Shown: positions 24,632 to 33,654, counted from the first letter of the stretch. The stretch is DNA of 37,760 nucleotides from Acidimicrobiaceae bacterium (GCA_025464005.1 JAODBO010000153.1:1-37760), one strand, 5' to 3'. Notes: a model not told the origin generated them from the sequence alone. Translations and numbers: made by a program.

Positions 24632-26131
24632 TCAGAATGCGAATGCCTCGCGGTGGATCTGCTCGGCGTGCACGTTCAGCTTGCGGGCGCCGGCCTCGAT
24701 GAGGTCGCTGAAGGCCTCGGGTCCGCAGATGTAGAGGTCACGCAGCGCGAGGTCGGGGACGAGCCGGCGGAGCATCCTCGAGTCGACGCGCACCTCGGTG
24801 CGCGACCCCACGAGCTCGAAGAGGCGGCCGCCCCGCTGCTCGACGAGGGCGACGATCTCGTCGTGGTGGACGAGATCCTCCTTGGTCGACGCGCGCACGA
24901 TCACCACGACGTCGACGGAGGCGGGAAGATCCTCGAGAAGTGCGCGCAGCGGCGTGATCCCCACGCCGGCGCCGACCAGGGCCACCCGGTCCGACGAGCG
25001 TGCATGGTGGGTGAACGTGCCGTACGGACCCTCGATCGCGAGGCGCGTCCCGGGCGCGAGGCGGGCGACCGCCCGGCTCTGGTCGCCGAGCGCCTTGACC
25101 GTGACACGCAGGTAGGGCGGGCGCGGAAGGGCCGAGAGCGAGTAGGGGTGCGCCTGCCACCACAGCCCGCGAGCGAGAAAGCGCCACTGGAAGAACTGTC
25201 CACCGGAGACCGCGAGGCGCTCGAGATGACGACCCTCGCAGATGACCGAGAACACGCCCGGGGTTTCCTCCCGCACGCTCACGATGCGCAGCCGGTACCG
25301 GAGGCTCCGCCACAGTGGCAGTGCGACGCGAAACACGAGGACGATGGCTGCCGCGCAGGCCCAGAGCACGATCCAGACGGCCCGCGTGAACGGGTGGCCG
25401 CGGAATGACAGACCGGTGGCGATCTGGTGCGCGAACGCGAGCGCGAGCGCCAGGTAGATGTAGAGGTGGACGATCCACCACGTCTCGTACTTGAGGCGAC
25501 GGCGTGCTATCCGGATCGAGGTCAGCCCGGCCATCACGAGGAGGCCGAAGCCGACGGCGGCGGCGAGCAGGTCGGCGTAGGTCGTGAGGAACGACCAGAC
25601 CTGTGAGAGGACGCCTGTCCTCGCAAGCTGCGCGTAGCCGAGGGTGATGAACACGACGTGGCCCGCGATCAGCCACAGCGCCCATGGCCCGACCCGCCGG
25701 TGCCAGTGGAGCAGCCGGTCCTGACCGACCGCACGCTCCAACCAGGGCAGGCGCGCGATCAGCACCACCATGATCAGCATCACGTACGCGCCCGTGAACC
25801 CTGCGAGGCGCCCGGCGGCGATGAAGAGGCCCCCCGGCGCGGCGAGTGAGCCACGCGACTCGCTCACAGCCACGAGCGCGAGCACGACGCCGAGGCCGAG
25901 CCCGGCGACCGCGGCGCACACGTCACCTACCCGCCGCCTCGGCGCGTGGCCCGGGCGCCGTGGCGGTGGTGGCGCGGCCGTCCGCTTCGCTACTGGGCGG
26001 GTCCCCGCTCGAGGAGCACGCTGGGCACCGGTCGTCACCTGACGACCATTGCCCGTCGAGCTTGGAGGCGGCGCGGCGCCAACCGTGAGCCACCTGTGGC
26101 CGTCGTTGCGAGGCGTGCGGCTGCTCGACAT
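24632..26131 (-). CDS. ferric reductase-like transmembrane protein with FAD/NAD(P) reductase domain
   Basis: A 499-aa membrane flavocytochrome-like protein. A Pro/Arg-rich cytoplasmic N-terminus (~75 residues) leads into about six helices with the paired histidines expected for two haems: LLHWHRRVGPWALWLIAGHV and WWIVHLYIYLALALAFAHQ. The C-terminal half is a ferredoxin-reductase module: FAD-binding GGQFFQWRF and HPYSLSALP, nucleotide-binding VALVGAGVGITPLRALL and DLYICGPEAF. It should move electrons from NAD(P)H through FAD and haem across the membrane. ATG at 26131 fits the family; the frame is open to 26338, overlapping the kinase gene end, and I do not favour that. FMN-binding and ApbE genes follow. 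Confidence 0.88.
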   Translation of the reverse strand: MSSSRTPRNDGHRWLTVGAAPPPSSTGNGRQVTTGAQRAPRAGTRPVAKRTAAPPPPRRPGHAPRRRVGDVCAAVAGLGLGVVLALVAVSESRGSLAAPGGLFIAAGRLAGFTGAYVMLIMVVLIARLPWLERAVGQDRLLHWHRRVGPWALWLIAGHVVFITLGYAQLARTGVLSQVWSFLTTYADLLAAAVGFGLLVMAGLTSIRIARRRLKYETWWIVHLYIYLALALAFAHQIATGLSFRGHPFTRAVWIVLWACAAAIVLVFRVALPLWRSLRYRLRIVSVREETPGVFSVICEGRHLERLAVSGGQFFQWRFLARGLWWQAHPYSLSALPRPPYLRVTVKALGDQSRAVARLAPGTRLAIEGPYGTFTHHARSSDRVALVGAGVGITPLRALLEDLPASVDVVVIVRASTKEDLVHHDEIVALVEQRGGRLFELVGSRTEVRVDSRMLRRLVPDLALRDLYICGPEAFSDLIEAGARKLNVHAEQIHREAFAF

Positions 26132-26283
26132 CGTCTGATCGGTCCTATCCCTCTGAAGCTCGGGCTCATCGACGGGCGGCCGAGCCGCTGACGGATCCTT
26201 GGTTCGATGGTAGGGAGCCGACCTTACGGCCACGTGAAGCCTGCTATTGGGTCGCCCACCGAGCCCGCTGGGCGCGACTTCCT

Positions 26284-27582
26284 TCAGTCCGGGGACGCCG
26301 GGGACGACAGAGGTCGCCAGCTCGCTTCGGACGGCCACGAGACCTCGATCCGTGCCCCCCCGAGTGGGGAACGGGCGACGTCCCAGTCGCCCCCCGTCGC
26401 CTCGACCACGGCGTTCGCTATCGAGAGGCCGAGGCCGGCGCCTCCCGGCACGGAGCTCACCCGATGGAAGCGACGAAAGATGTTCTCGCGCTCGGCGTCG
26501 GCGATGCCCGGCCCGCTGTCGTCCACGGTGAGCACGACCCGATCTCTCGTCAGCGAGACCCCGACCTCGACCTGGCCTGCTTCGTTCGCGTACCGGCAGG
26601 CGTTGTCGAGCAGCACCGACACGAGGCGGTCGAGCCAGTCCGCCGGCGCGACCACGATCGCGGGTGTCTTACCGTCGCCCGTCGAGGAGATCGAGATGCC
26701 TCGGCCCGCGGCCACCGCAGTGAAGCGCGTAACGCACACCTCCACGACGCTCGACAGCTCGACCGGCTCGCTCGGCGGCTGGGCCGGCAGCCCTTCGAGA
26801 CGAGCCAGCCAAAGAAGATCGTCAACGATGTAGCGCAGCCTCTTCGACTCGGCGGCGACGCGCTCGAGCGCCGTGCGATATGCCGCGGGAGATCGCTCGG
26901 TATTGAGCGCCAGACCGAGCTCCGCCTCGATCACGCTGAGCGGCGTCCGAAGCTCGTGGGACGCGTCGGCGGTGAACTCGAGCTGACGCTGGCGGGCCCG
27001 CTCCACGGGCGCCGCGGCTCGGCGACCAATGACCCACGCCGCCCCGTAGAGGGTGAGCAGCACGATGGGTGCGAGGCTCGCCTCGATGACGAGCAATGTC
27101 GAGAGGGCGCTACGGCTTCCCTGGGCGCTCGTGCCCGCCACCAGCCGCCCGCCGTCCAGCGTTATCGCCGTCAGGCGGAAGTCCCGGCCCGCGATGGTCA
27201 TGTCCGTGGGCCCGGTGAGGTGTCTCCCCGCGGCCGGCAACGTCGGAGCATCGGCGAGCAGCGAGACCGCGTGCCGGCTCCCCGGCGCCAGCCACCACAC
27301 GACGATCGGAGCGTCGTCCAGATCCCCCGATGACCCCCCTGCATAGGTCCCGGCGAGCGCGACAGGCGCACCGCGGGGCGAGGTCTCGGCGATCTCGGCG
27401 AGACGGGTGGACAGACGGGTATCGGTGGCGCTGACGAGACGGTTCGCGACCGCGAGGTAGGCCACCACGCACGCGAGCACGTAGACGACGAGAGCGAGCG
27501 ATGTCGCACCGAGCGCGACGCGCCGGACGTTCGACGGCACTCGGCGGGCCGAGCTGTCGAGCTCGGCCGATAGGCGCCTCAC
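26284..27582 (-). CDS. sensor histidine kinase
   Basis: A 432-aa two-component kinase with two membrane segments (about residues 20-45 and 160-182) flanking a ~115-residue extracytoplasmic sensor region. The dimerisation box is FTADASHELRTPLSVIEAEL with the phospho-His. The ATPase domain shows the N-box LLDNACRYANEA, G1 DSGPGIADAE, the F-box IFRRFHR and G2 GGAGLGLSIAN. GTG at 27582 shares GTGA with the response regulator stop; the open frame continues to 27717 without support. It lies 152 bases upstream of the ferric reductase-like gene, the most likely target. The sensed signal is unknown. Confidence 0.92.
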   Translation of the reverse strand: MRRLSAELDSSARRVPSNVRRVALGATSLALVVYVLACVVAYLAVANRLVSATDTRLSTRLAEIAETSPRGAPVALAGTYAGGSSGDLDDAPIVVWWLAPGSRHAVSLLADAPTLPAAGRHLTGPTDMTIAGRDFRLTAITLDGGRLVAGTSAQGSRSALSTLLVIEASLAPIVLLTLYGAAWVIGRRAAAPVERARQRQLEFTADASHELRTPLSVIEAELGLALNTERSPAAYRTALERVAAESKRLRYIVDDLLWLARLEGLPAQPPSEPVELSSVVEVCVTRFTAVAAGRGISISSTGDGKTPAIVVAPADWLDRLVSVLLDNACRYANEAGQVEVGVSLTRDRVVLTVDDSGPGIADAERENIFRRFHRVSSVPGGAGLGLSIANAVVEATGGDWDVARSPLGGARIEVSWPSEASWRPLSSPASPD

Positions 27583-28250
27583 TCGGACGAGACGAGGCGG
27601 TAGCCGGAACCCCGCAGCGTCTCGATCCTGGCGTCGGAGCGCGCGAGCTTTGCCCGGAGCCGAGCGATATGGACGTCGATCGTGTTCGAGCCGACGGCGT
27701 CGGCCTCCTCCGGCCATGCGTGCAGCGCTATCGAGCGCCGCTGGACGACGGCCGGGCTGCGCCGGATCAGCAGCTCGACGATGGCGAGCTCGCGCGGCGT
27801 CAGGTCGACGGTGTCCGCTCCGATGGAGGCCTGCCGGCTGGCGGGATCGACCGTCAGCGATCCACAGCGGAGCAGCGGGCTGCGCTCCCCGACCGGGCGA
27901 CGCAACAGCGCCCGTAGCCGGGCGAGGAGCTCGCCGTAGTCGAACGGCTTAACGAGGTAGTCGTCGGCACCCTCGTCGAGTGCCCGGATCCTGTCCGGGG
28001 ACGCGTCTTTGGCGGTGAGCATCAGGAACGGCGTGTGGATTCCTCGGCGGCGCGCCCATGCGATGACGTCGAGACCCGAGGTCCCGGGCATCCGCCAGTC
28101 CAGGATGCAGACGCCGTATTCATAGGCACGCAGGTAGTCAAGCGCCTCATCGCCGTCCGGCACGGCGTCGACAACGTAGCCGGCTTCCACGAGCCCGCGC
28201 TCCAGCACGCTTCTCAGGCTCGCGTCGTCCTCGGCCACCAGCACGCGCAC
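27579..28250 (-). CDS. OmpR/PhoB-family response regulator
   Basis: A 223-aa regulator. The receiver domain begins VLVAEDDASLRSVLERGL and has the phospho-acceptor Asp in CILDWRMPGTSGLD, the Thr/Ala block MLTAKDAS and the conserved Lys in YLVKPFDYGEL. The C-terminal winged-helix domain reads VDLTPRELAIVELL and TIDVHIARLRAKL, ending LRGSGYRLV. The start is GTG at 28250. It is co-translated with the histidine kinase and lies at the head of the flavin electron-transfer genes. A small inverted repeat, AGCCC-GT-GGGCT, lies at 28265-28276, 14 bases before the start, and could be a local operator. Confidence 0.94.
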   Translation of the reverse strand: MRVLVAEDDASLRSVLERGLVEAGYVVDAVPDGDEALDYLRAYEYGVCILDWRMPGTSGLDVIAWARRRGIHTPFLMLTAKDASPDRIRALDEGADDYLVKPFDYGELLARLRALLRRPVGERSPLLRCGSLTVDPASRQASIGADTVDLTPRELAIVELLIRRSPAVVQRRSIALHAWPEEADAVGSNTIDVHIARLRAKLARSDARIETLRGSGYRLVSSE

Positions 28251-28342
28251 GCCGGAAGTGTTGCAGCCCGTGGGCTCCGGCGGGGGGCGACCGGCCGCAG
28301 ACTGAGGTCCGCAGCATTTGACCCATTGGCCAGTCGAGTTGG

Positions 28343-29170
28343 CTAGGTGCGGGACGCCTCGGCAGGACCCGCGACCGTCCCGTCGAGTGGATCCCGTCCA
28401 TCCCGGACGGCATCACCGCGTCGCCACGCCCACGCGGAGCCGATGTGCTGTCTCATCGCGAGCGCCGCACCGGGCGGGTCTCCTGCGCAGATGCGCTCGA
28501 GGACCGCGACGTGGCCGTCATGCGAGAGGCGGACGAGCTCGAGTGGCGTCGCGCTCTTCTCGTAGGTGCCGCTGGCACGGGCCCTGTCGTGGATCGACGT
28601 GATGATCGCGAGACCGATGCGATTTCGAGCGCTCTGCATCACGGCGTTGTGAAACGCCGTTTCCGCATATTTGTACCGCTCCGGCTGATCGAGGAGTCCT
28701 TCGAGATCCGTGAGGATGGCCCGCATCAGCGCGAGATCCTCCTCGGTCGCCCGCGCAGCCGCGAGGCCGGCCATCTCAGCCTCGAGGGCGATGCGCACTG
28801 CCACGAGGTTGTCGAGAAAGACGAAGTCCCGATCGTGAAGGACCTGGGCGTCAAGGACGATCGGATCGAGGACGTCCCACCGATCTGGCGAGCACGTCCA
28901 GCTCAGCTTGCCGCGCCTCTTCTCGATGAGCCCCATGTTCTCAAGGACGTTGAGCGACTCGCGGATCACCGTGCGGCTGACGCCGAAGCTGTCGCTCATG
29001 ACAGCCTCGCTCGGTAACAGTGTCTCGGCCGGCAAGCGCCCGCCCACGATCTGGTCCGCGATCGCCTTCACGACGTCGAGCGTGAGCTTGGTGGGGCGAC
29101 GCTGAACAGCGGAGGTCCCGAGGTGGGGCTCACCAGGGAGCCCTCTCGAAGTTTCGCTCGAAGCCACCAC
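28343..29170 (-). CDS. GntR-family transcriptional regulator, FCD (FadR) subfamily
   Basis: The N-terminal winged helix is seen as VVKAIADQIVGGRLPAETLL, PSEAVMSDSFGVSRTVIRES and NVLENMGLIEKRRGK. The C-terminal FCD domain (residues ~100-245) carries the metal-site histidines in AETAFHNAVMQSARN, LSHDGHVAVLERI and MRQHIGSAW, as in FadR-like sensors that bind organic or sugar acids. The start is probably GTG at 29170 or a nearby downstream codon; the first ~25 residues are not conserved. It is divergent from the enolase-family gene with 75 bases between, so it very likely represses that catabolic operon and responds to its substrate or an intermediate. 275 aa. Confidence 0.9.
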   Translation of the reverse strand: MVASSETSRGLPGEPHLGTSAVQRRPTKLTLDVVKAIADQIVGGRLPAETLLPSEAVMSDSFGVSRTVIRESLNVLENMGLIEKRRGKLSWTCSPDRWDVLDPIVLDAQVLHDRDFVFLDNLVAVRIALEAEMAGLAAARATEEDLALMRAILTDLEGLLDQPERYKYAETAFHNAVMQSARNRIGLAIITSIHDRARASGTYEKSATPLELVRLSHDGHVAVLERICAGDPPGAALAMRQHIGSAWAWRRGDAVRDGRDPLDGTVAGPAEASRT

Positions 29171-29245
29171 TCGCCCACGTTACTCGACCGTTGCATGGTG
29201 ACCGCATATCTGCTATCTCTTATCCTACAAGTCTATGGGGGATGG
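29171..29245. promoter_or_regulatory. divergent control region between the GntR regulator and catabolic genes
   Basis: This 75-base region is AT-richer than its surroundings. TATC repeats at exactly 7-base spacing (29207, 29214, 29221). A possible rightward -35 is TTGCAT near 29191, with a weak TATCTC about 17 bases downstream. GGTGACC at 29198-29204 is a small palindrome-like core of the kind bound by FCD regulators. A G-rich stretch (29237-29241) before the ATG at 29246 may serve as the ribosome-binding site. The operator is inferred. Confidence 0.4.
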
Positions 29246-30304
29246 ATGAAGATAACCACGGTCGAAGTCGAACGGGTCGTCATGCCCGCGCACAGTCCGC
29301 CGTTCGATTGGCGGCGAGGGCTACCGGGATCGGAGCCGGAGCTGATCGGAGCGATCCTGCGGATCGGGACCGACGAAGGGATCGACGGGATCGCCATCAG
29401 CCGCCGCGGCCTCATCCTCGAGGACCTGGTGAACCGCCGGATACGCGCCGAGCTCGTCGGTATGGACCCCTTCGACCGGGAATGGATCTGGCATCGGATC
29501 TGGGAGCTGGATCGAATCGAGGAGCTGCCGCTCTACAGCCTCGGCCTCGTCGACATCGCACTGTGGGACCTCGCCGGCAAGGCAATGCAGGTGCCGACCT
29601 ACCAGCTCCTCGGTGGCTTCCGCCGCGAGATCCCCGCGTACGCCTCCACCACCACCTTTGCGAGCACCGAGGAGTACCTCGAGGTCGCCGACCAGTGCCT
29701 CGAACTCGGCTACGGGGCGATCAAGCTGCACGCCTGGGGCGATGCTCGAGAGGACGCACGCCTCGCGGAGGCGCTTCGAGCCCATGTCGGCGACGCGGTC
29801 GACCTCATGTACGACGGGTCGGCCGGATTCGACCTCGCGGACGCCGTCTACCTCGGCCGGGCGCTGTCGGGAGCCGGATTCCGCTGGTACGAGGAGCCGA
29901 TGCGGGAGTTCAGCATCACCGCGTACAAGTGGCTCGCCGAGCGGGTCGATATCCCACTGCTCGTGGCCGAGACCTCGGACGGGGCGCACATGAACACGGC
30001 CGACTTCATCGCCTCTGGATGCGCGACCTACGTCCGCACTAGCGCTGCGCTACGGGGCGGCTTCACCGGCGCAATGCGGATCGCTCACACCGCGGACTCG
30101 TTCCATCTCCGCGCCGAGGTCCACGGTGGCGGCCTCGCGCACGTGCACCTCTGCATGGCAATTCCCAACACGACCTACTACGAGTCGCTCGTCACCTCCA
30201 ACCCAGTCGTACGCGAATCGCTCGTCGACGCACGCGGTCTCGTTCATGCACCCTCGGAGCCTGGAATCGGCTACTCGGTAAAGGAGATCACCGCGCTCAG
30301 CTGA
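29246..30304 (+). CDS. enolase-superfamily (mandelate racemase-like) sugar-acid dehydratase candidate
   Basis: The 352-aa protein has the N-terminal capping domain and the barrel of the mandelate racemase/muconate lactonising group. Barrel landmarks: GAIKLHAWGD (Lys160 and His162, where most members have KxK), metal ligands Asp190 (LMYDGSAGF), Glu216 (WYEEPM) and Glu242 (VAETSDG), then a His in AEVHGGGLAHVHL (His293) near the position of the general base. The Asp usually paired with that His appears to be Ser or Thr (RTSAALRGG). The likely reaction is dehydration of a sugar acid to a 2-keto-3-deoxy acid, but I do not recognise the substrate. ATG at 29246 is chosen; the open frame reaches back to 29123 through the regulator's start. 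Confidence 0.8.
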   Translation: MKITTVEVERVVMPAHSPPFDWRRGLPGSEPELIGAILRIGTDEGIDGIAISRRGLILEDLVNRRIRAELVGMDPFDREWIWHRIWELDRIEELPLYSLGLVDIALWDLAGKAMQVPTYQLLGGFRREIPAYASTTTFASTEEYLEVADQCLELGYGAIKLHAWGDAREDARLAEALRAHVGDAVDLMYDGSAGFDLADAVYLGRALSGAGFRWYEEPMREFSITAYKWLAERVDIPLLVAETSDGAHMNTADFIASGCATYVRTSAALRGGFTGAMRIAHTADSFHLRAEVHGGGLAHVHLCMAIPNTTYYESLVTSNPVVRESLVDARGLVHAPSEPGIGYSVKEITALS

Positions 30305-30394
30305 CAGCGACGCGGCGAGCCGGCGCCGAGAAGTCCCGTCGGCTGAATACGCACCATCTCATTGTCAAGACAGCCATCAACTACAGGGGGGAAT

Positions 30395-31771
30395 ATGACA
30401 CGGCAATGTTCACAAGCACGACGCCCGTTCTCACGGTTGCGGTCTCGTGTGGCACTCGGCGCGACCGGGGGGATACTTTCGGCCTGCGTGGCGTCTGTCG
30501 CGCTCGGCGGGACCTCCGTCCCGGCAGGCGCAAGTACGGCCAGAGCCCCGCACGCCTCGAGCTCCGTCCAGACCGTGACGGTCTGGACGGACTCGACTCG
30601 CCTCCCGGGATTCAAGGCCTTCCAGCTGAGCCATCCGAAGATCAAGCTCAATATCGTGACCTATAGCGGGGACGCCAATGGGGCGTCCGATCTGCAGACG
30701 AAGATCTCGCTCTACAACCGGACCGGCAAGGGCTGGCCAGATGTGGTGTTCAGCGAGCAATACACCGATGCCGCCTGGGCGTCGGACAGCCAGTACCACT
30801 TCGCCGCCCCGCTGGGCTCCGGATTGGTTCCCTCCTCGACGCTGAAAGGATTCGCACAGGGCTCGCTCGCGCCATGTACCTTCAACGGCAAGATCTACTG
30901 CCTCCGCAATGACATCGCCCAAGACGTGCTCTGGTACAACAAGACGCTGATGACCAAGTTCGGCTACAGCGTGCCAACTACCTGGGCGCAATATCAGGCG
31001 CTCGGCGAAAAGGTCGCCGCGCAGCACCCGGGCTACGTCATCGGCACCGCCGGGGACTCCTTCAGCCAGGACGTCTACCTCTGGGCGAGCGAGTGCCCGT
31101 CCAACAAACTCCTCGGGACCTTGAAGGTGGAGATCAACACCGCGGCCCCGAATTGCACACGGATGACCAAGCTCCTCGATCCGCTGATCAAGGACGGCTC
31201 GATCTCGAAGCTCGCGGTGACCAGTGCCGACTTCGCCAAGCAATACGGTGCGTCGAACCATGTCCTCATGGACGTCGGCGCTTCGTGGTTCGGCGAGTAC
31301 ATCTTCAAGGACGCGCTGAAGACCCCGAGCGGCGAGATGGCCGCTGCGCTCCCACTCACGTGGCCCGGCGACAGCCAGACCGGTGACATCGGCGGCGGGA
31401 TTTACCTCGTGTCCTCGCACGCCGCCAATCCGAAGCTTGCTGCCGAAGTTGCCGCATGGATGGCGACCTCCAACACCTACCAGAAGACCGCACCGACCTA
31501 TCCGGCCTACAAGCCGGCCGCTGCGGTGTGGCTCCAGTCGGTGAACGCAAGCGGCTACTTCGCACAGAACCCGGCAGCAGTGTTCGCGAAGTCGGCCAAC
31601 CAGGTCTGGTCCGGATGGAGTGCGTTGCTGTTCAGCACCGATGCAGTCTGGGCCGACACCGTCGTCCCGGGCATCACTGCCGGCAAGTCCCTCAGCTCAT
31701 TGCTGGGCGCGTGGGGAACGGCGCTCAAGAACCAGGCTCAGACCCTCGGCTACACCGTCGTCTCGAGCTGA
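30395..31771 (+). CDS. ABC transporter extracellular solute-binding protein (sugar type)
   Basis: A 458-aa family 1 solute-binding protein that delivers a substrate to the two permeases encoded next. The N-terminus is a signal peptide after a basic start; GGILSAC at residues 25-31 fits a lipobox with Cys31, but a second cleavage site after PAGASTA is also possible. Mature features include VTVWTDSTRLPGFKAF, GWPDVVFSEQYTD, GKIYCLRNDIAQDVLWYNKTL and AGDSFSQDVYLWASEC. The ATG at 30395 has a strong AGGGGGGAA ribosome-binding site. It is 90 bases after the dehydratase gene and 7 bases before the first permease. The substrate is probably a sugar, sugar acid or oligosaccharide. Confidence 0.92.
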   Translation: MTRQCSQARRPFSRLRSRVALGATGGILSACVASVALGGTSVPAGASTARAPHASSSVQTVTVWTDSTRLPGFKAFQLSHPKIKLNIVTYSGDANGASDLQTKISLYNRTGKGWPDVVFSEQYTDAAWASDSQYHFAAPLGSGLVPSSTLKGFAQGSLAPCTFNGKIYCLRNDIAQDVLWYNKTLMTKFGYSVPTTWAQYQALGEKVAAQHPGYVIGTAGDSFSQDVYLWASECPSNKLLGTLKVEINTAAPNCTRMTKLLDPLIKDGSISKLAVTSADFAKQYGASNHVLMDVGASWFGEYIFKDALKTPSGEMAAALPLTWPGDSQTGDIGGGIYLVSSHAANPKLAAEVAAWMATSNTYQKTAPTYPAYKPAAAVWLQSVNASGYFAQNPAAVFAKSANQVWSGWSALLFSTDAVWADTVVPGITAGKSLSSLLGAWGTALKNQAQTLGYTVVSS

Positions 31772-31778
31772 TACCCAG

Positions 31779-32684
31779 ATGGCGTTCACTCACCGGGCGC
31801 CATCGGTGACCGTAGCCCGCCGCCGACCTCGGTCGGTGGCGGGCTACGCCTTCGTTTCCGGATATGCCGTGCTGCTCATCGGCCTCGGGGCGGCGCCGAC
31901 CGTTTGGGCGCTCGTGCTCGCGTTCCAAAAGAGCACGGGAAGCGGTTTCGCCGGCGCCGGCAACTTCGTCCAATCCTTCAAGGACTTCCGCTTCCTTCCC
32001 GCCGTCGAGCACACCGGGCTCTATCTTCTGATTTGGCTCGTTTCGCTCGTCGTCTTGGTGGTCGGCCTTGCGCTTGTCGTCCATACCCGAGGCAAGCGGA
32101 CCTCCACGGTGCTTCGCTTCGTCTACTACCTGCCGGGCGCCCTCGCCGGTGCGGCGAGCGTGCTCGTGTGGCTGTTCGTCCTCGATCCGGCGGTGAGTCC
32201 GATCAGCTTCCTACTCCACGGCTTTGGCTGGACGAGCTTCAATCAGGTGATCGCTCCTGAGCATCTGCCGTACGTCTTCGCGATCATGGCGTTCTGGACG
32301 GGCGCCGGAGGCTGGATTCTCGTCATGTACGGGGCGCTCAACAACATCCCGAGCGAGTTGATGGAGGCCGCGCGCCTCGACGGCGCTAGCCCATGGCAGC
32401 TCGCGCTCCGCATCAAGATCCCGATGATCCGCAAGTGGATCGCCTATATGGTCATCCTGGCCTTCGCGACCGGGTCGCAGCTTTTCGTGGAGCCGCAACT
32501 CGTCTCGCAGGCGAGCGGCGGTTTGATCAACCCGACGTGGTCGCCGAACCAGCTCGCTTACGCCTACGCGTTTCAGCTGAACAATTTCAACGGTGCGTCG
32601 GCGATCTCGATCGACCTGCTCGTCCTGGGCTTGATCTGCGCTGCGCTCATCGTCGTGCGCACCGGGCTGTTCGAGGCTTCCTGA
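31779..32684 (+). CDS. carbohydrate ABC transporter permease, MalF-type
   Basis: A 301-aa membrane permease with about six helices. The EAA loop that contacts the ATPase is seen as ELMEAARLDGASPWQLALRIKIP. RFVYYLPGALAGAASVLVW and YVFAIMAFWTGAGGWILVMYGALNN are typical of the sugar-import MalF/UgpA group. The start is ATG at 31779, 7 bases after the binding-protein stop. The partner permease begins 1 base after its stop. No gene for the ATP-hydrolysing subunit is nearby, so a shared MsmX/UgpC-type ATPase elsewhere is expected. Confidence 0.92.
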   Translation: MAFTHRAPSVTVARRRPRSVAGYAFVSGYAVLLIGLGAAPTVWALVLAFQKSTGSGFAGAGNFVQSFKDFRFLPAVEHTGLYLLIWLVSLVVLVVGLALVVHTRGKRTSTVLRFVYYLPGALAGAASVLVWLFVLDPAVSPISFLLHGFGWTSFNQVIAPEHLPYVFAIMAFWTGAGGWILVMYGALNNIPSELMEAARLDGASPWQLALRIKIPMIRKWIAYMVILAFATGSQLFVEPQLVSQASGGLINPTWSPNQLAYAYAFQLNNFNGASAISIDLLVLGLICAALIVVRTGLFEAS

Positions 32685-32685
32685 C

Positions 32686-33654
32686 ATGAAGACCTCGATC
32701 GACGCGTCGGAGCCGCAGGTGGCCGACCAGCGTGCACGTCAGGCTTCGACGGGGGGCCGCAAGGTTGGCCGACGAGGCCGTCGGACGAGATCGGTCGCGC
32801 TGCGCTCGCTCGTCGTACTCCTGCTCGCGGTCGTAGCCGCCTTCTTCCTCGTCCCGCTGATCTGGCTGCTGCTTGCCCCCACCAAGACCGATAGCGCTCT
32901 CATCGCCCGATCTCCGTTTGCGTTCGGGTCGTTCTCGCAGGTCGCGACGAGCTGGAACCATCTCCTCGCGTTCGAGGGCGGTGCGATCCTCGTCTGGCTG
33001 CGGAACTCGGCCGTATACTCCTTCGCCGGGATGGCGATCGCGATCGTCGTCGGCATCCCCGCGGGTTACGGGCTCGCGGTGACACAGTTCGTGGGCCGCA
33101 AGACGCTCCTCGTCATCACGCTCGTCGTGATGATCATGCCGAGCACAGCACTCGTGTTGCCGCTCTTCCTCGAGATGAACTCGCTGCACCTCGTGGGGAA
33201 CGCCTTTTCCGTGATCCTGCCGTTCTCGTTCTTTCCCTTCGGCGTGTACCTGGCGTACATCTACTTCACCACGACGGTCCCTGCGGATCTCCTCGCTGCG
33301 GCGCGCATAGACGGGTGCAGTGAATGGAAGACCTTCCGGTACGTGGCGGCGCCGCTCGCGATGCCGGTCATCGCCTTGGTGGCCTTCTTCAACTTCGTCG
33401 CCAACTGGAACAACTTCTTCCTGCCGTTCGTGATGCTCCCGAGCAGCAATCAGTACCCGATACAGGTCGGGCTGGAGAACCTGCTGTCGAGCACGCCTGC
33501 GTTCAACCCGACCATCGGCGGATCCCAGCTCGCGGTCTACCGGCCGGAAGTCGCCCTGGCGATCCTTCTCGCCATAGCGCCGGTCCTCATCGTCTTTCTC
33601 TTCTCGCAGCGAGCTCTCGTCACCGGCTTGCTTGCCGGCGCGACCAAGGAATAG
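32686..33654 (+). CDS. carbohydrate ABC transporter permease, MalG-type
   Basis: A 322-aa second permease with a ~35-residue basic cytoplasmic N-terminus, then six helices. The EAA loop is LLAAARIDGCSEWKTFRYVAAPL, and FNFVANWNNFFLPFVML is the typical MalG-type segment. The start is ATG at 32686, 1 base after the preceding stop. It is the last gene of the rightward transport operon and is followed by a 327-base region without genes before the convergent dehydratase genes. Confidence 0.92.
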   Translation: MKTSIDASEPQVADQRARQASTGGRKVGRRGRRTRSVALRSLVVLLLAVVAAFFLVPLIWLLLAPTKTDSALIARSPFAFGSFSQVATSWNHLLAFEGGAILVWLRNSAVYSFAGMAIAIVVGIPAGYGLAVTQFVGRKTLLVITLVVMIMPSTALVLPLFLEMNSLHLVGNAFSVILPFSFFPFGVYLAYIYFTTTVPADLLAAARIDGCSEWKTFRYVAAPLAMPVIALVAFFNFVANWNNFFLPFVMLPSSNQYPIQVGLENLLSSTPAFNPTIGGSQLAVYRPEVALAILLAIAPVLIVFLFSQRALVTGLLAGATKE

